Positions 48,801-59,622 of a stretch of DNA of 64,000 bases are shown piece after piece. The notes below the pieces were generated by a model. It worked only from the letters and a program-made list of their open reading frames with translations. It was not told the origin of the DNA and ran no database searches. The translations under genes and the position numbers were made by a program. This stretch comes from Klebsormidium nitens (Eukaryota > Streptophyta > Klebsormidiophyceae > Klebsormidiales > Klebsormidiaceae), in contig DF237111.1 in the NCBI GenBank assembly GCA_000708835.1, forward strand, positions 1 through 64,000. Direction: 5' to 3'. Position 1 is the first letter of the stretch. The number at the start of each line of letters is the position of its first letter.

Positions 48801-50035
48801 ACCCCCCTGAAACATGATGGTGCAGCCGGAAGCAGCGGAATGGTGGTGGCCGGCATGCAGGCGGCGGGGCTCGGCGCGCCTGGAAATCGATTGAGGGGGT
48901 TCGGTTTAAAAGTCCTGGTTACCAGTAACCCAACTGGGTTAGAAGATGAGCTGGTTGAGCAGACAAAACAGAACCTTGTTTGAGGGGCAACTGAAGACAA
49001 AGTTCCATCGGGTGCATATGAAAGTTAGTCTTCTTGATCGTTGGGTCAGGGTGCAAGTTGTTCATCTGTTGTGATGTGGGTTCTCGTGCAAGACATGGGG
49101 CAAAAAGAGACGGTTTAGTATCCGGGGGGCCGTTTGTTAGTGGCGTTCTCTTGCACAGTTGGTCATGATTTCTGAGGATAGTCTTTCCACTGAGTGGTCA
49201 AATAGAAGGGCAGAACTGTATGCTGAAGGACGTTTTTCATTGGGGGCCTCTCTGGATTTGAACCGTCGAAAGCTGCATAGTAGCATATCATTCATCGCCT
49301 TTCAGCAATCTGTGAGAAAGCTTTGTATTGTAGTGAACGGCAAGATATTCATGACACGTGTAGATAGATCGATGAGAATGTCTGTTTAGCCACTCGAGTA
49401 AGAATTTTGTAATCACCAAGGTCGCAAGCCCATTGAGCGCCATATACTACTGCAATATTCCACTCTTCACACAGTCTCAAAATTCTGTGTAGTAGACAAT
49501 ACTATAATGGCCAGATTCTTTTTAGGGGGATTGCTATTACAGAAATAACCAGTTCTGTTATACTCAACCGTTTGCTGAAGTGTTTCCAAGTTGCTTCAAA
49601 TCCCAAGGTACAATTGCAACCTGTCAATGGAGCATATCTCTGCCAGATGATGTGAACATTTCCCTGGCACCAGCATTTGGTGTTTCCCACTTTAGCATAT
49701 TGTGATATCCAAACAAACAGCAGATGCAAACTGCCCGCACGTCTTCAAAGCAGAAAAGAAAAGTGGTGCCAACTCACTTTTTCAGTGTCTGCACTTTACT
49801 AAAAGTAAACCATAACAACCGCACTTCTTTTGGATACTGTTTCTCATCAATCAACTCACCCTTTGACCGCATTGTCAGTGCTGGAAAGAGTCCAAGCTCG
49901 GCTCATAGCTTGCTGAGCCTCCGCAGAGGGCACATTTGCTATCATCATCAACAATACTACAGCTGCAAGAGAAAGCCTATGACCAGGGCGTACCGCCATG
50001 GTGCCCGGGCAACTGGCTGCAGTTGACGAAACCAT
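45815..50035 (-). CDS. DOMON and cytochrome b561 domain protein
   Basis: Five exons in transcript order: 50035-49860, 48879-48630, 48145-47841, 46841-46599, 46129-45815. Exon 1 encodes a signal peptide (a hydrophobic core then SAEAQQ; the ATG at 49999 is an alternative start). The DOMON domain follows (QEDPSGFIFHWNNLGDRVVQ, GKQMIGSSVVAAFPT), then the b561 helices with candidate haem His residues (AHGFLMVLVWAVLFPAG, WWNLHRGFQGVGVFFF, MLAHLAFAFLLPI, YHHWVGRSAVVLAI). Such proteins pass electrons across the plasma membrane using ascorbate. A frameshift sits in exon 2 at a run of seven G (48697-48703): one extra G would restore the frame and give about 429 residues, the usual size. All other junctions are in phase. 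The DOMON-to-b561 intron (46842-47840) holds degenerate exon-like copies. Confidence 0.82.
46900..47540 (-). repeat. Degenerate exon echoes of the first b561 helix
   Basis: In the intron before exon 4, two segments resemble its start (AHGFLMVLVWAVLFPAG). Near 47235-47160 an acceptor-like TTGCAG is followed by ARHIGVLFWFAVFFEP. Near 47535-47480 the frame reads LTVFLMVVLTLVLPA. A weaker third lies near 47000. Similarity is low and best seen in the TTCTC-TCTGG-GCCGTC-TCTT pattern. Confidence 0.45.
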
Positions 50036-52206
50036 CTTCTTCTGTTGTAGGTTGCTCCAATTCAACGGACTGGCTCCTTCCCTTTCCTCTAGCTGACCAA
50101 GAACATTTGCAATGGGCTTTCAAGTTTCAGCGGTCAGACTAGACTTATGAGAAGGAATGTCTTTTTACCACCTTTCCAAGGAGGTAGGTGCTGCCACTCA
50201 TGACACCATGCTTTCGACGCATTCCGCGAATACAAGTTCAACTTCAAGCAGCAAGACGTCGATCCAGATTGATCGGATTCAGAGCCAAAATGCACTGAAC
50301 GGAAGGTTTGATAGCGCGCGCAACATCTGTCTGTTGACGCGCCTCGAATGAAGTGGCAGTTGTGTCTTTTCGGATTTCAGGCAGTCTGCAGACCTTCTCA
50401 ACTTTCGGCTCAGCAGAGCAAGAACAAAGCTAGCAAAGCTACATAAGAGCTACATAGGGAGGGGCGGCCACTCCCCTATAAAGGTGGAATATAGCCGCGT
50501 CTGCTCGTCCTGTTTTGGGACCCTATGCTAAAACCGCGCCAGTCTTTTCGGGCACTCTTTCTATAACGGCTTGGGCCATTTTTTGACCCCTATTCGTAAA
50601 ACGGAACAGACGCAATTCTAGCAAGATTCCCCCTCAAAGGTACTGTAAAACGTGGAGCCGTTTCTCTCATATAATATCTCAGGTTTTTCATGCATGGCTG
50701 TTGATAATCCATCGGACAAGCTGGAAATGTAGGATAAAATGTGTCGGCTTATTAAACTGGAAGGAGGCATGCCTCCGTTGGCCCACCGGTATATCGGTGG
50801 CCTTATTATTTAGTGTCTTGGGGATAACCCAGGCGCACTTCCCCACCCCCTTTACCTATAACAACCGTTATAGAGCTCGGCCCAATTTCCAGAACCTTTG
50901 GATCGACGCGGCTCCCTTCCAAATACGCTATCTCCAGGGGGAGAGTGACCGCCCCTCCCTACATAGGTATCCTGACATCGTTCCAACGGAAGTAATTCAA
51001 TTAACTTTGATCATACTTCTGTCATTCTGTAGGCACTGTTCGACTGAGGTCTGTGGCCCAGGGGTGAAAACGGAGCTTGAATGTAAGCTTCTCTACGAGA
51101 TTGATTAGGCAATTGCGACATGAAGAGGTGCACCAGAGAACCAAAATCCGAAGGCTTGCCACATGACACATTGACTTTGAAGGGCTTTACTAGGCGCTAA
51201 GCAACTGAGTTTGCGCCCCCTCTTGCGGCCTCTAGCATGAGTTACGTTGGGGGGAGCGAGAGAGGATCAAGACAGTGCCGATTTTCGAATTCTCAACCTG
51301 CAAAAATTTCACTGCCTGAGCTCGCATGAACACGAATGCAGCTCAAGGGTCTGGGCAACGGCTGGGTGTGCAATGAGGGAGACATGTCAAGGAATTAAAG
51401 TGGATTGAAGTATAATGAATATCTAGACGCTTCCGTACAAGCAACAAAAGTCTCAGAAAGCAGATAACTTGTGTACGGCGCTAGTGGGGTTGGTGCCAAA
51501 GAGAGGATCAGGCGTTAGTGTGCTAACGGTGAGTGGCCTCCAAATTGCTTGAGTGACAAAGCTTTACTTTGCTCAATCTCAAGCTGGGCATAAATTGTCA
51601 CCGGCTGCGAAGATTCTTTGAAAGTCAATTCAACATTCTGTGCAGTCACAGTCAGGCCGATCATAAAAAGTGCCTCACTCGGCACCACCAACAGCTCACC
51701 TAGGATGAACTGCATGTGCGTCCTTTCATTGAAAACCAATCAGTCATTTGGCAAAGCAATGCCGGAGTGGAAAGCAGTTGGACCGACAGCTGAACTGAAT
51801 TCATTCTGGCCTTGAGGGGTTTCAGCTTCCTAGTTCTTCTTGCATGCTGCCTACCCTTCCAGTGGTTTTCAAAGGCTGGCATGATGCAAGCTTGAGCCCC
51901 GTTAAGCAATGGATTTCAGCCCTTGACATGCGTTTCAAGAAACATCAGCACCCTTGATTCGGCGTTTTGTATGTTAGATCAGATGTAGCAGATCCAATTG
52001 GTGCAGTGGCTCAGGATTCACAACTTGGACAACCAACCCCTCTGTTCATATCTGGCTGCAGCTCTTCTAGCTTCGAGCGACCTGTCGGACTAGTCTCTCA
52101 GCCTTTCAAGTTTGCACAGGGCTTTCTTCGTGGGGACTTGAGCGATGCACCAAGCAAGCGGATAGGCCAACAAACAATCGCCTGAGACTGCCGAGGGCGT
52201 CAGAAG
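50036..52206. other. Intergenic between divergent genes
   Basis: Should hold the promoters of the b561 gene (minus) and the coiled-coil gene (plus). A TATA-like CCTATAAAGG occurs near 50477. A 135-codon plus frame (50701-51108) starts at TTG and resembles nothing. A minus segment at 51515-51739 is followed by splice-like signals but could not be built into a gene. Confidence 0.35.
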
Positions 52207-55200
52207 ATGGATTCCCCGGGGGTGTCTCCATCTACTTTGAGCAAGCACGGCTTTAACAACATTCCACCGCGGACCCGGGAAGAAAGACAAGCGCACCACG
52301 ATCATGTGAGCTTTGATTGGTTCTTTTTGTACAAATGACAATGTTTTCCCGAAACTGGTTTCAGAAGCTAGGTGACCAAAGCGTTATGACCGTGTCGCTG
52401 GCGAGCTCTGACTTCCAAGTTTCTCTCTTCTGACAAGTTACAGGAAGCCTTTTAGCATTATGTAGAGCTACTAATTGCGCAATCTCGCTCAGAAAGCAGG
52501 CACACCCAGGGAGGTGCGATGCAAGCTCGTTGCAGTGGCAGCCTTCGAAAGGGCAATCGCCACTTTGTTACATGGGTACTGCTTAGTCGTCTGTCAAGCT
52601 TTTCAGAGCAGGCGTCGCATCCTTCTTCAATCACTTCCGGTTTGCTTGTTACCAGACCCGCCATTAAGTGGCGCAGCACGTAAGAACATTACGTATGCAA
52701 GATCACTGATTGTTAAACCGTGTGGACAGCAGGGTCTTCCGTGCAGACTATCGGAAGCTCTTCGTTTCGTCCATGATGTGCCCGATGTCAGCGCAGGATT
52801 GGCACCTTCCCGATACTAACACCGCTTCAAGAACGCATCTCGCTTTTATCCCAGGATATGCTCGAGAGGAAGCGACTAGCCGTTAGGCGGGTGTTTCCGT
52901 CTTTTCACCCGCGGCTCAACAGGCACTGTCCAATTACAACGTCACCTTCGATGTACTGACCAATGACCGCTTCACTTGTATCTTTCTTTTTCCTCGGATA
53001 TGCCCGACAAGCAGCTGCTAGCGCGTCAGGCGGAGGGGCTGCTGTGATATTTCGCCGACGTTTCGTCCGCCACTGTTGGATCATTGATTCAATCTTCAAA
53101 GGGTCGACCAAGATGACGAGCTCATTCAACTGCCTCGAGGAGCAGCTACTCGAGGAGCAGGGACTCTCTCCCTCACTAGTAACAGCCTCGAGGAGCAGCG
53201 GCTGGCCCTCAAGCGGATTGACGTCTCCCACTCCCTTTCCGCATTTCAACCGTCACTCTCTGACATGCGGTTACTTCGACGTGATGACCATAAGAGCGCT
53301 TTTCGACAAATCATTTTTTCGTTTTCTCAGGACACGCTCGAGAAGCAGCGGCTGGCCGCGCGGCGGGGCGGTCACTTCCACTACTCCGGGCAGTCCGACC
53401 CGGTGTCCGCGCCAGAGGGATCCCTCGCGTACGCGGACGAGCACGAGCGCTTCGACCGCGTCGACCCCGCAGACGACGAGCACGTCCGTCGGCAGCGGGA
53501 GCTCGAACGAAAAGCGGTGCGATATTGCGTGATCTTATGTTCGGTTTCTTCGATTTGGCTTGGCTTTTCTCTGTTCTCTTCTACTTTACCATTCAGTACC
53601 ATACTCAACGTCCTGATACCAACGATTGCGCTGTAATAAAGGCGGAAGCAGCTAGTGCGGACGATGCACGTCATCTTTGGACAGTTGTCCAGATTGCCCA
53701 TCGCCGGAATCACTCCGGTCGGGGTGGTTATCAATATGACTTTTGTCGTGTTTTCGTTCTTCCCGATTACCGACGTGCCTTTTGGTGGCATAGCTCCGCA
53801 AAAGCCGTGAGAGCGGTATCACATCGCTGTTTCTGTTTACAGCGCCTCTTACCTGCTTGATTGGAGCAAAGTCTGGTTTCCCGTCAAGCGGTTGGTAACG
53901 ACCCTCCAGCACCAAATTCCTCTCATCTGGAGTTTTAAATGTGAGTAAATCACATTTTCGAATCTAGCAAATTAAGGTTCTCCTCACCCGTGGACAATTC
54001 CGGAACTATGTCGTGAGATTCTGACCACGGCCCGCCTGGTTGAGACATAATAACGATCCAGTGGACCAGTTTATCTCGAAGAGCCACAGACTGGTACAAT
54101 CACCAGCAGGCGCAGACGCCGTCTGCGGAAGTACCGCAGCGATCAGAACATCAGAAGCGGCACCGCAAGAGAGCTTTTGGCCCGCTCACATCCGCAAAAG
54201 CAATCTTGTCACTCTCTTCCCGGATATCACTTTTTCTTCGACCGTCAACATTATCCTGAGAGTTCACAAGATTGCAACGTGCTTTTCGCGTCTCCGTATA
54301 CCTTCGATCATTGGTAAGCTCAAATAAGCACAGATGGTGCTAAGAGACAGGCCCCACTTCCGGAAGTGGACCTGAGCGATAGCACCTGTATAAATCGCAT
54401 AGTACGTCAAGATATTTGAGGATAACTCAATCTCTGCTAACGTTATTTCCTTGGTCACAGGCGATCCTGGATAAGAAGCGGGGGGAAGGCATGGCCCGGG
54501 AAGAGGCTCGGTGGGCGGGAATGGAGGAGCAACTAGAGCGGGCGACGATACGCGAAGCGGTGAAGCGGGAGACGGTGGGCAACCGGAGGAACGCCCCAAG
54601 CGTCGCGTACAATCCAATCACACTCGCGTACAGCGATAACCTGGACGGGGTGCGGCTCAAAGTGGTGGACGATACCGTCAAGTGAGCCTTTTCCCCGTTG
54701 CATTTCTTATTTCGAGGGAAACTCTGGTGATTGCATTGATCCATGTCTTTCCTTCTGGACAGAAGAAGCTGAAGAGTATGACAAGATAATAAAAGGAACA
54801 GTTCTCCTTCTGGACAGACGAAGCTAAGGAAGTAGGAATAGTATATGCAACGGAGCCAGAGCCCCAGAAAAACGATCCAACTCCGCGACTTGTCCTGCAG
54901 TCCTTGGGAGACTTTCCATCTGTCGCGTCAAGAAACCTTATGTTGGCCTGTCTTTCTGGTGTTTTGGTCCAAAAGAAGCGAAAGTGGCTTAAAGCGGTCG
55001 AAGAAAGCCATACGAAGACCCGCCTTACTTGAGTCTGCTCTCCAGCGTCCCTGTTCTCCGACGGACTTACTTCCTGATAGCTCGGTCTAGCTGTCTGGAC
55101 GACCTTGTTATGGAAAGCAGCTCGAGAACGTGGAACGCAGCCCGAACACGAACGTGGAACGCAGCCCGAACGCTCGAGAACGTGGAACGCAGCCCGAAAA

Positions 55201-55443
55201 CACCTCTTTCGGGCCCTTTATTCCCTTAACCCTCTATGAATACTGAGTGCTTGGGCGGAGCCCTGACGTAAGAGTGACGTCACTTCTCGCAGGTACCACG
55301 CAGCAGTGCGCGCGAGCAACCTGTATGAGCGGTCCCACATCGAGCGGTTCAACATCGTCACCGGCGAGGAGCTACCGCAGCCGATCAGGGTGCCTTCAAA
55401 GCCAGCGGTACCGGAGTTGCTCGTGCGGTCAGGAAAGATATGA
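52207..55443 (+). CDS. Conserved-looking coiled-coil protein of unknown function
   Basis: Four exons: 52207-52305, 53331-53516, 54461-54681, 55293-55443; phases 0, 0 and 2 fit and give 218 residues. The sequence begins MDSPGVSPSTLSKHGFNNIP, continues as a charged helical region (LEKQRLAARR, RRQRELERKAAILDKKR, AREEARWAGMEEQLERA) and ends with a compact segment (SVAYNPITLAYSDNLDG, KYHAAVRASNLYERSHIERF, NIVTGEELPQPIRVP). It has no signal peptide or membrane segment. The C-terminal motifs remind me of small eukaryotic proteins associated with flagella or microtubules, but I cannot name the family. The intron before exon 2 contains several copies of the exon 2 start, so other exon choices are possible. 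Confidence 0.72.
52855..53218 (+). repeat. Exon echoes of the exon 2 acceptor end, coding-like
   Basis: Exon 2 begins at 53331 with DTLEKQRLAARR. Upstream in the same intron are related segments: 52855-52890 after CCCAG (DMLERKRLAVRR), 52997-53033 (DMPDKQLLARQA), 53131-53160 (a doubled CTCGAGGAGCAG) and 53185-53218 (SLEEQRLALKR). The first keeps a usable acceptor and is followed directly by a GT (GTGTTT). Confidence 0.75.
54751..54825 (+). repeat. Direct repeat in intron 3 of the coiled-coil gene
   Basis: CCTTCTGGACAGAAGAAGCT (54751-54770) recurs with one change at 54806-54825. Confidence 0.8.
55121..55199 (+). repeat. Three-copy tandem repeat just before the last exon
   Basis: AACGTGGAACGCAGCCCGAA occurs three times in intron 3, with variable CGAG or CACG spacers. 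Confidence 0.85.
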
Positions 55444-55725
55444 ACCCGTGCTTAAGAAGGCAGTGATTTGGCCCTTGGGGGAGCATTACCGGGGTTCAAA
55501 AAGGGGCTAGGCAGCGAATGGGGAATCTTGGGCTCATCCGGGGAAAGGTGATATAACCCGGGCTTCAGCAGGCAGTAGTCTGGCGCTTTGGGGAGAACAC
55601 CGGGGTTGAAAAACTGGCCAGCAGACGTGCATTCACTAGCTTATCTGCTTTGGAATCTGGTCATCGGGCTTTAGAAGGAAGTAGCCCCGCGCTTGGGGGA
55701 GACTGCCGGGGTCGAAAACGGAGTC
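55432..55725 (+). repeat. Degenerate tandem repeat overlapping the stop codon
   Basis: Three units of about 110-120 bases. Each has an ACCCG-GCTTnAG-AGGCAGT block followed by GGGGGAG and CCGGGGTTGAAAA. The first unit starts at the last codons of the coiled-coil gene (stop at 55441-55443), so the repeat was built from the exon end and 3' flank. Confidence 0.75.
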
Positions 55726-57152
55726 ATTCGACGTGCATCTACTTAGCGTGAGCCGCATCCCGTGGGCAAAACGTTGGAATAGGGGCGCGGCGGGCCCTGC
55801 GCTCTCTGGCGGAAATTCGAGATAGTACAGCGTTCAAATAGTGTCAGATTCTCAGGAAAAGACTGTCAGATTCTTCGAGAATGCACCTCATGGAGGCAAG
55901 TGCTGTTGGAACGTGCAAGCTTCCCTTCTGGATCCTGTCAGGCAGGTCAAGCGGATTGATGAAGCTCAAGCGCAAGGCATGAAACGACAGCTCCGTCGCA
56001 AGGTCGTGAATAGATAAGCTAGCCGGGGGCAACGATCACGAAAGTATGATCGGATCGCGTCCTACTTCCCCTGCGCGATCCAATCGCTTTTCGTCAACAC
56101 AGGACGCGCTCGGGGCCGGCTGGAACGTTTCTAAGTCCATAATCCAGTGTAATGTAAGACCCGGGAATGATCTGTGAGATGAATGGCAATTAACTGCGAA
56201 CTTGCATTCAGACTGTATGGACCTATTAACACTTGGAGCTTCGGGTTGACGAACGGCAGCCCATAGGATGCGGCAATTACTGACAAAAAGCGGCTCACTA
56301 TGTTGCATATATTTATTCTTCTAGGTCCGTCTTGACTACAAGTAGATCCGTGCAGGCCACAGGCTTCTCGTATCATCAAGCCCTATGCAAAAAGCTAGTT
56401 TGAGATTCTGCATTTAACGCTTCCGATTTGCTGGGCTGCACGTACATGCGGTCCGAATGTTATGTCAACCTGAAACGGCGCTCAGTGTGGGCATGGTTCA
56501 TCCGGACATGAAGCAGACTCATCGTTCTAGCTTGATGAATAGTTGCCGCGGGATCATGTGCACAAGTTACCTATAATCAGTCAGGATCAAACCATTATGC
56601 AATCGCATAGCTTCTCATTTCCAGTGGCATAAGCATTCGCTGCCCACACAATCTACACCTGTTCTCAAGATGCAGCCGGCAGCCACGGGGGCTCTTAACA
56701 TGGCCCGTTTTGGCAGCTGTTTGCATGGAGATCAGTCAGCTACCATTTTTGCGTACGTCGACTACAAATTTTGGGCAAATATTGACATTCAATCGAGCTG
56801 AGAGCTTACTTTTTCAGGGACGATATCAGGGTACCCGCAACGTCTGACTATCATGAACATGACCCAAGAGTGATTGTTTAGTTTGATGGCCCACAAAGGA
56901 CTGTGAATTCAATGTGACTTCCTACCTAGTGTCTAGTTCACCGACTCGACGCAAAAAATGTTATTTGGACACGCCTGGTTCTGACGCTCAGAATCGCACC
57001 CCATTCTAAGCTAACCAACAATTACCCTCCCCTTATCACAGAACATTCCGCCACCCCCTGATTGTCAAAAACTGCTCAGCTCTACCAAAGCTCAAGCTTT
57101 CAAAGATCGATCTGATTCTACACTATCTATTTTCTTGTGTTACGGGCTGTAC
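55726..57152. other. Intergenic, convergent 3' flanks
   Basis: No gene is recognised between the coiled-coil gene and the convergent DUF1295 gene. Confidence 0.4.
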
Positions 57153-57806
57153 TCAAACGAGGTCAAGGAACGGGACGAGCCTGCTCGTGCGCGCCTTCCA
57201 CTGCGCAAAGGCCGGGTAGCGCGACAGCGACGCGTCCTTCCTCTTCATGTTCGGAAGCCATATCAGGGTCATGATAGACGCCAACACTGCGATCGGCCAC
57301 CAACTCCGGGCCAGCAGGCCGTACCCTAGGTAAGTCAGCAGCTCACCCAGGTAATTTGGGTTCCGCGTAAGGGAAAACAGCCCAGTGGTAATCAGGGTTC
57401 CCTTGCAGTACTGCATGTGCATGTGCTTCTGCATGTCCGCGACGAAGTGGGAGAAGATCCCGAGCGTAAAGATGGAGATGCACATCCCTTGGTACCACGC
57501 GGGCGGTTCGGTCTTCGCCGCCATGACGATCCACCCCCCGATCCAGTAGAGCGACATTGCCGCCCAGCGCATTACGACGCCGAACAAGATGCTGCACTTA
57601 GCCTCCCACTGCCGATCGCCGAAGTGGGCGCTTTTGTATAGCCACAGGAGAGCGTACGTTCCGTGACACGATAGGTAAATCCAAGCGGTGGACTTTTTCC
57701 AAGCATCATAGTACGCCATCACTGCTAAGAAAGCGAGGGGCGTCACGACTTTGTGGCTGTCGATGAAGGCGCGCTGCGTGAAATGGTACCCCTTCTCGGC
57801 ACTCAT
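57153..57806 (-). CDS. DUF1295-type multi-pass membrane protein (ICMT / steroid-5-alpha-reductase C-terminal fold)
   Basis: Intronless frame of 217 residues starting at the ATG at 57806. It has about five to six membrane segments (VVTPLAFLAVMAYYDA, IYLSCHGTYALLWLYKSA, WAAMSLYWIGGWIVMAA, GMCISIFTLGIFSHFVAD, SWWPIAVLASIMTLIWLP). The conserved C-terminal signature LFSLTRNPNYLGELLTYLGY is typical of the isoprenylcysteine methyltransferase / steroid reductase C-terminal superfamily. The HMHMQYCKGTLITTG stretch precedes it. Members are ER enzymes acting on lipids or prenylated substrates; the reaction here is unknown. It is shorter than land-plant DUF1295 proteins (about 300 residues), and no missing exon is evident. 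Confidence 0.82.
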   Translation of the reverse strand: MSAEKGYHFTQRAFIDSHKVVTPLAFLAVMAYYDAWKKSTAWIYLSCHGTYALLWLYKSAHFGDRQWEAKCSILFGVVMRWAAMSLYWIGGWIVMAAKTEPPAWYQGMCISIFTLGIFSHFVADMQKHMHMQYCKGTLITTGLFSLTRNPNYLGELLTYLGYGLLARSWWPIAVLASIMTLIWLPNMKRKDASLSRYPAFAQWKARTSRLVPFLDLV

Positions 57807-58449
57807 GGCTGGAGTCTGGCGGGGACTGCTGAAGGCTGGCGCTCAGATCTGGGGAGTGCGCGCTTGTACTAGAGGCTAGGCTAGGTCAATCGAAAAACGA
57901 CTCAATGGAAGAAGCTGCGGCTGATCAGAGGTTGCGGCAAAGGATCTCGCGGGCCTCTGCCAGCTCAAATCCTCTTGCTCACTGGCAAGGCGGTGCTCCG
58001 CTGCAGCTTTGACGTTGAAAGACAGTCTGGCAGTGGCAGTGACAAAACCTTGGGATGTATGTACCTACAATCAGGATGCAGATACGCCCTAACGTGTACC
58101 TCCTGGTTCCTCAGCACTGCACGAAATTGTGTAACAGTTAGTGCGTAGGTAGTACGTATTACGTACACTCAGCTCTGTACGGGGTCACCCACGTACGACC
58201 AAAGCGTACGCGTATGATGCGGACCGGTAGCTCGATCGAGTTACGACTCACGAGTACCTTAAAATACCCCGGCTACTCAAATAGCTGATTTCGCTATCTA
58301 TAGCATGCCCGGTAATTGGGTCGTGACATGCGACAGGCTGTCATTAATGCGCGCTGATTGCTGACGTCAGTTGCGACTTCGCCGCAAATTAGCCATGCGA
58401 ATCGAACGATCGATACTGGCCAGCCGCCAGTGGCAACGCTCGCTAATTG
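57807..58449. other. Upstream region of the DUF1295 gene
   Basis: Probable promoter of the minus-strand gene; nothing else is recognised before the inverted-repeat elements. Confidence 0.35.
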
Positions 58450-58626
58450 ATCCCGATCGATGTAGTGAACAGTAACAGCCAGTGAACAGTAACGGAGACG
58501 GGTAGGGTTAGTTAGGGGGTTAGGGTGGGTACGGGTGCGGAGCGGGTGTTTCCTTAGGTTAGGGTTTTTAGTAACCCCAAAATGCGTACTGTTCACTGGC
58601 TTGCTGTTCACTGGATCGAGAAACAC
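58450..58626. mobile_element. Small inverted-repeat element 2 with G-rich core
   Basis: A terminal inverted repeat of about 35 bases (58457-58494 and 58585-58618) contains two copies per side of the motif AGTGAACAGTAAC, 17 bases apart. The inner arms CCAGTGAACAGTAACG and CGTACTGTTCACTGG are nearly complementary. The core (about 58498-58550) includes GGGTAGGGTTAGTTAGGGGG and GTACGGGTGCGGAGCGGGTG. A 9-base direct repeat CGCTAATTG (58441-58449, 58627-58635) flanks it, the length expected for Mutator-like elements, but the outermost bases of the arms do not pair well. No coding capacity. Confidence 0.72.
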
Positions 58627-58633
58627 CGCTAAT

Positions 58634-58800
58634 TGCACTAAAAGCCGCTTGCACTCAGATACACAAGTCCCGGGCGCCCAAACTAAAATGCCTAACCAAA
58701 CAGATCACGCGCTCCGCACCCGCACCCACCCTAACCACCAAACTAACCCTACCCGTCCCCCGGTGCTTATCTTAGCTTAGTGCAAGCTGCTCTTAGTGCA
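58634..58800. mobile_element. Small inverted-repeat element 3 with G-rich core (core inverted)
   Basis: Inverted repeats of about 30-35 bases (from TGCACTAAAAGCCGCT at 58634 and ending CTCTTAGTGCA at 58800). Each arm contains TGCACT twice, about 16 bases apart. The core (about 58705-58762) is the reverse complement of that in element 2 with few differences (CGCTCCGCACCCGCACCCAC, CTAACCCTACCCGTCCCC). It sits 8 bases beyond the arms of element 2, over its possible target duplication. Confidence 0.72.
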
Positions 58801-59622
58801 TTAAGCTACCGTTGCCGGAATAATCGAACGGAGATCTGGCGCCCGCAGCGAGTTGATCTAAGCCTGGCCAGTGGCCACCCACGCCTGACACCCTCATTGC
58901 ACCCTAGACCGATATTAAGCGATAGGTATACATGCAGTCATGACTTGGACGAAGTTTCACGAAGAGCCGAGGCTACAAACAAGTATAGTGTCCAGCACTG
59001 CACATCACAGCTACTTCTGGCAGATCGTCATTGCTAATTGGTGCAAACCTTGCGAGTCAACGTTTGGCGCCGCGGGCAGCAAGTACCGCTAGTGAATGAC
59101 AAAAAGGTCGCCCAGTAATGATGAACTTCATGTCAGAGTAGCTGGCGTTGGCGCCGTATCATGACGCGGCTTGTCACTTCCAGCGGTGGTCATTCATCCA
59201 AGGTTCTGAGGCCGTAGCAGCGTACGCTCTATGCATCCACGTCAGGAGCAGCACTCTTTCGGAGTCCCTTCAACCTTTCCCTTGCAGAGAAAGCCCGTCG
59301 AAGGTTTGCCAAACCAGCTGTACAACGTAACATCCACGAGTGACGGCACAATTTGGCGGCGCCGCTAGTATCGGTGAATGTTAATGTCGGACAAGCGCGC
59401 AACGTCTAGCTGCAACATCAAACTAGAGGAATGCGCGATATAAGTCCGCCGAATTAAGCCTTCGCTGTCTTGTACTGCTCCCGACAAATTTGGGCTATGG
59501 CGAAAACTCATTAAGTCAACCTCGTGCTGATGCAATATGTCATTGACGCTCAACCGTGCGACTCCCGACACAGTGCAGCGCGGCCGGCTTACTCTCAAAA
59601 CTGATCATCATAGAGCCAGCTT
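58801..59622. other. Intergenic
   Basis: No gene is recognised between element 3 and the 3' end of the SDR gene. Confidence 0.4.

Noticed and set aside
50701-51108. 135-codon open frame on the plus strand
   Set aside because: Starts at TTG, has no recognisable domain or signal, and no splice or context support.
51515-51909. Minus-strand segments with a donor-like AGGTGAGC near 51703
   Set aside because: Could not be joined to any further exon in phase; left as unannotated intergenic DNA.
58500-58565. TTAGGG-like words suggesting an interstitial telomere
   Set aside because: Units are irregular, and the same core is bounded by inverted repeats in three places, so a mobile element core explains it better.
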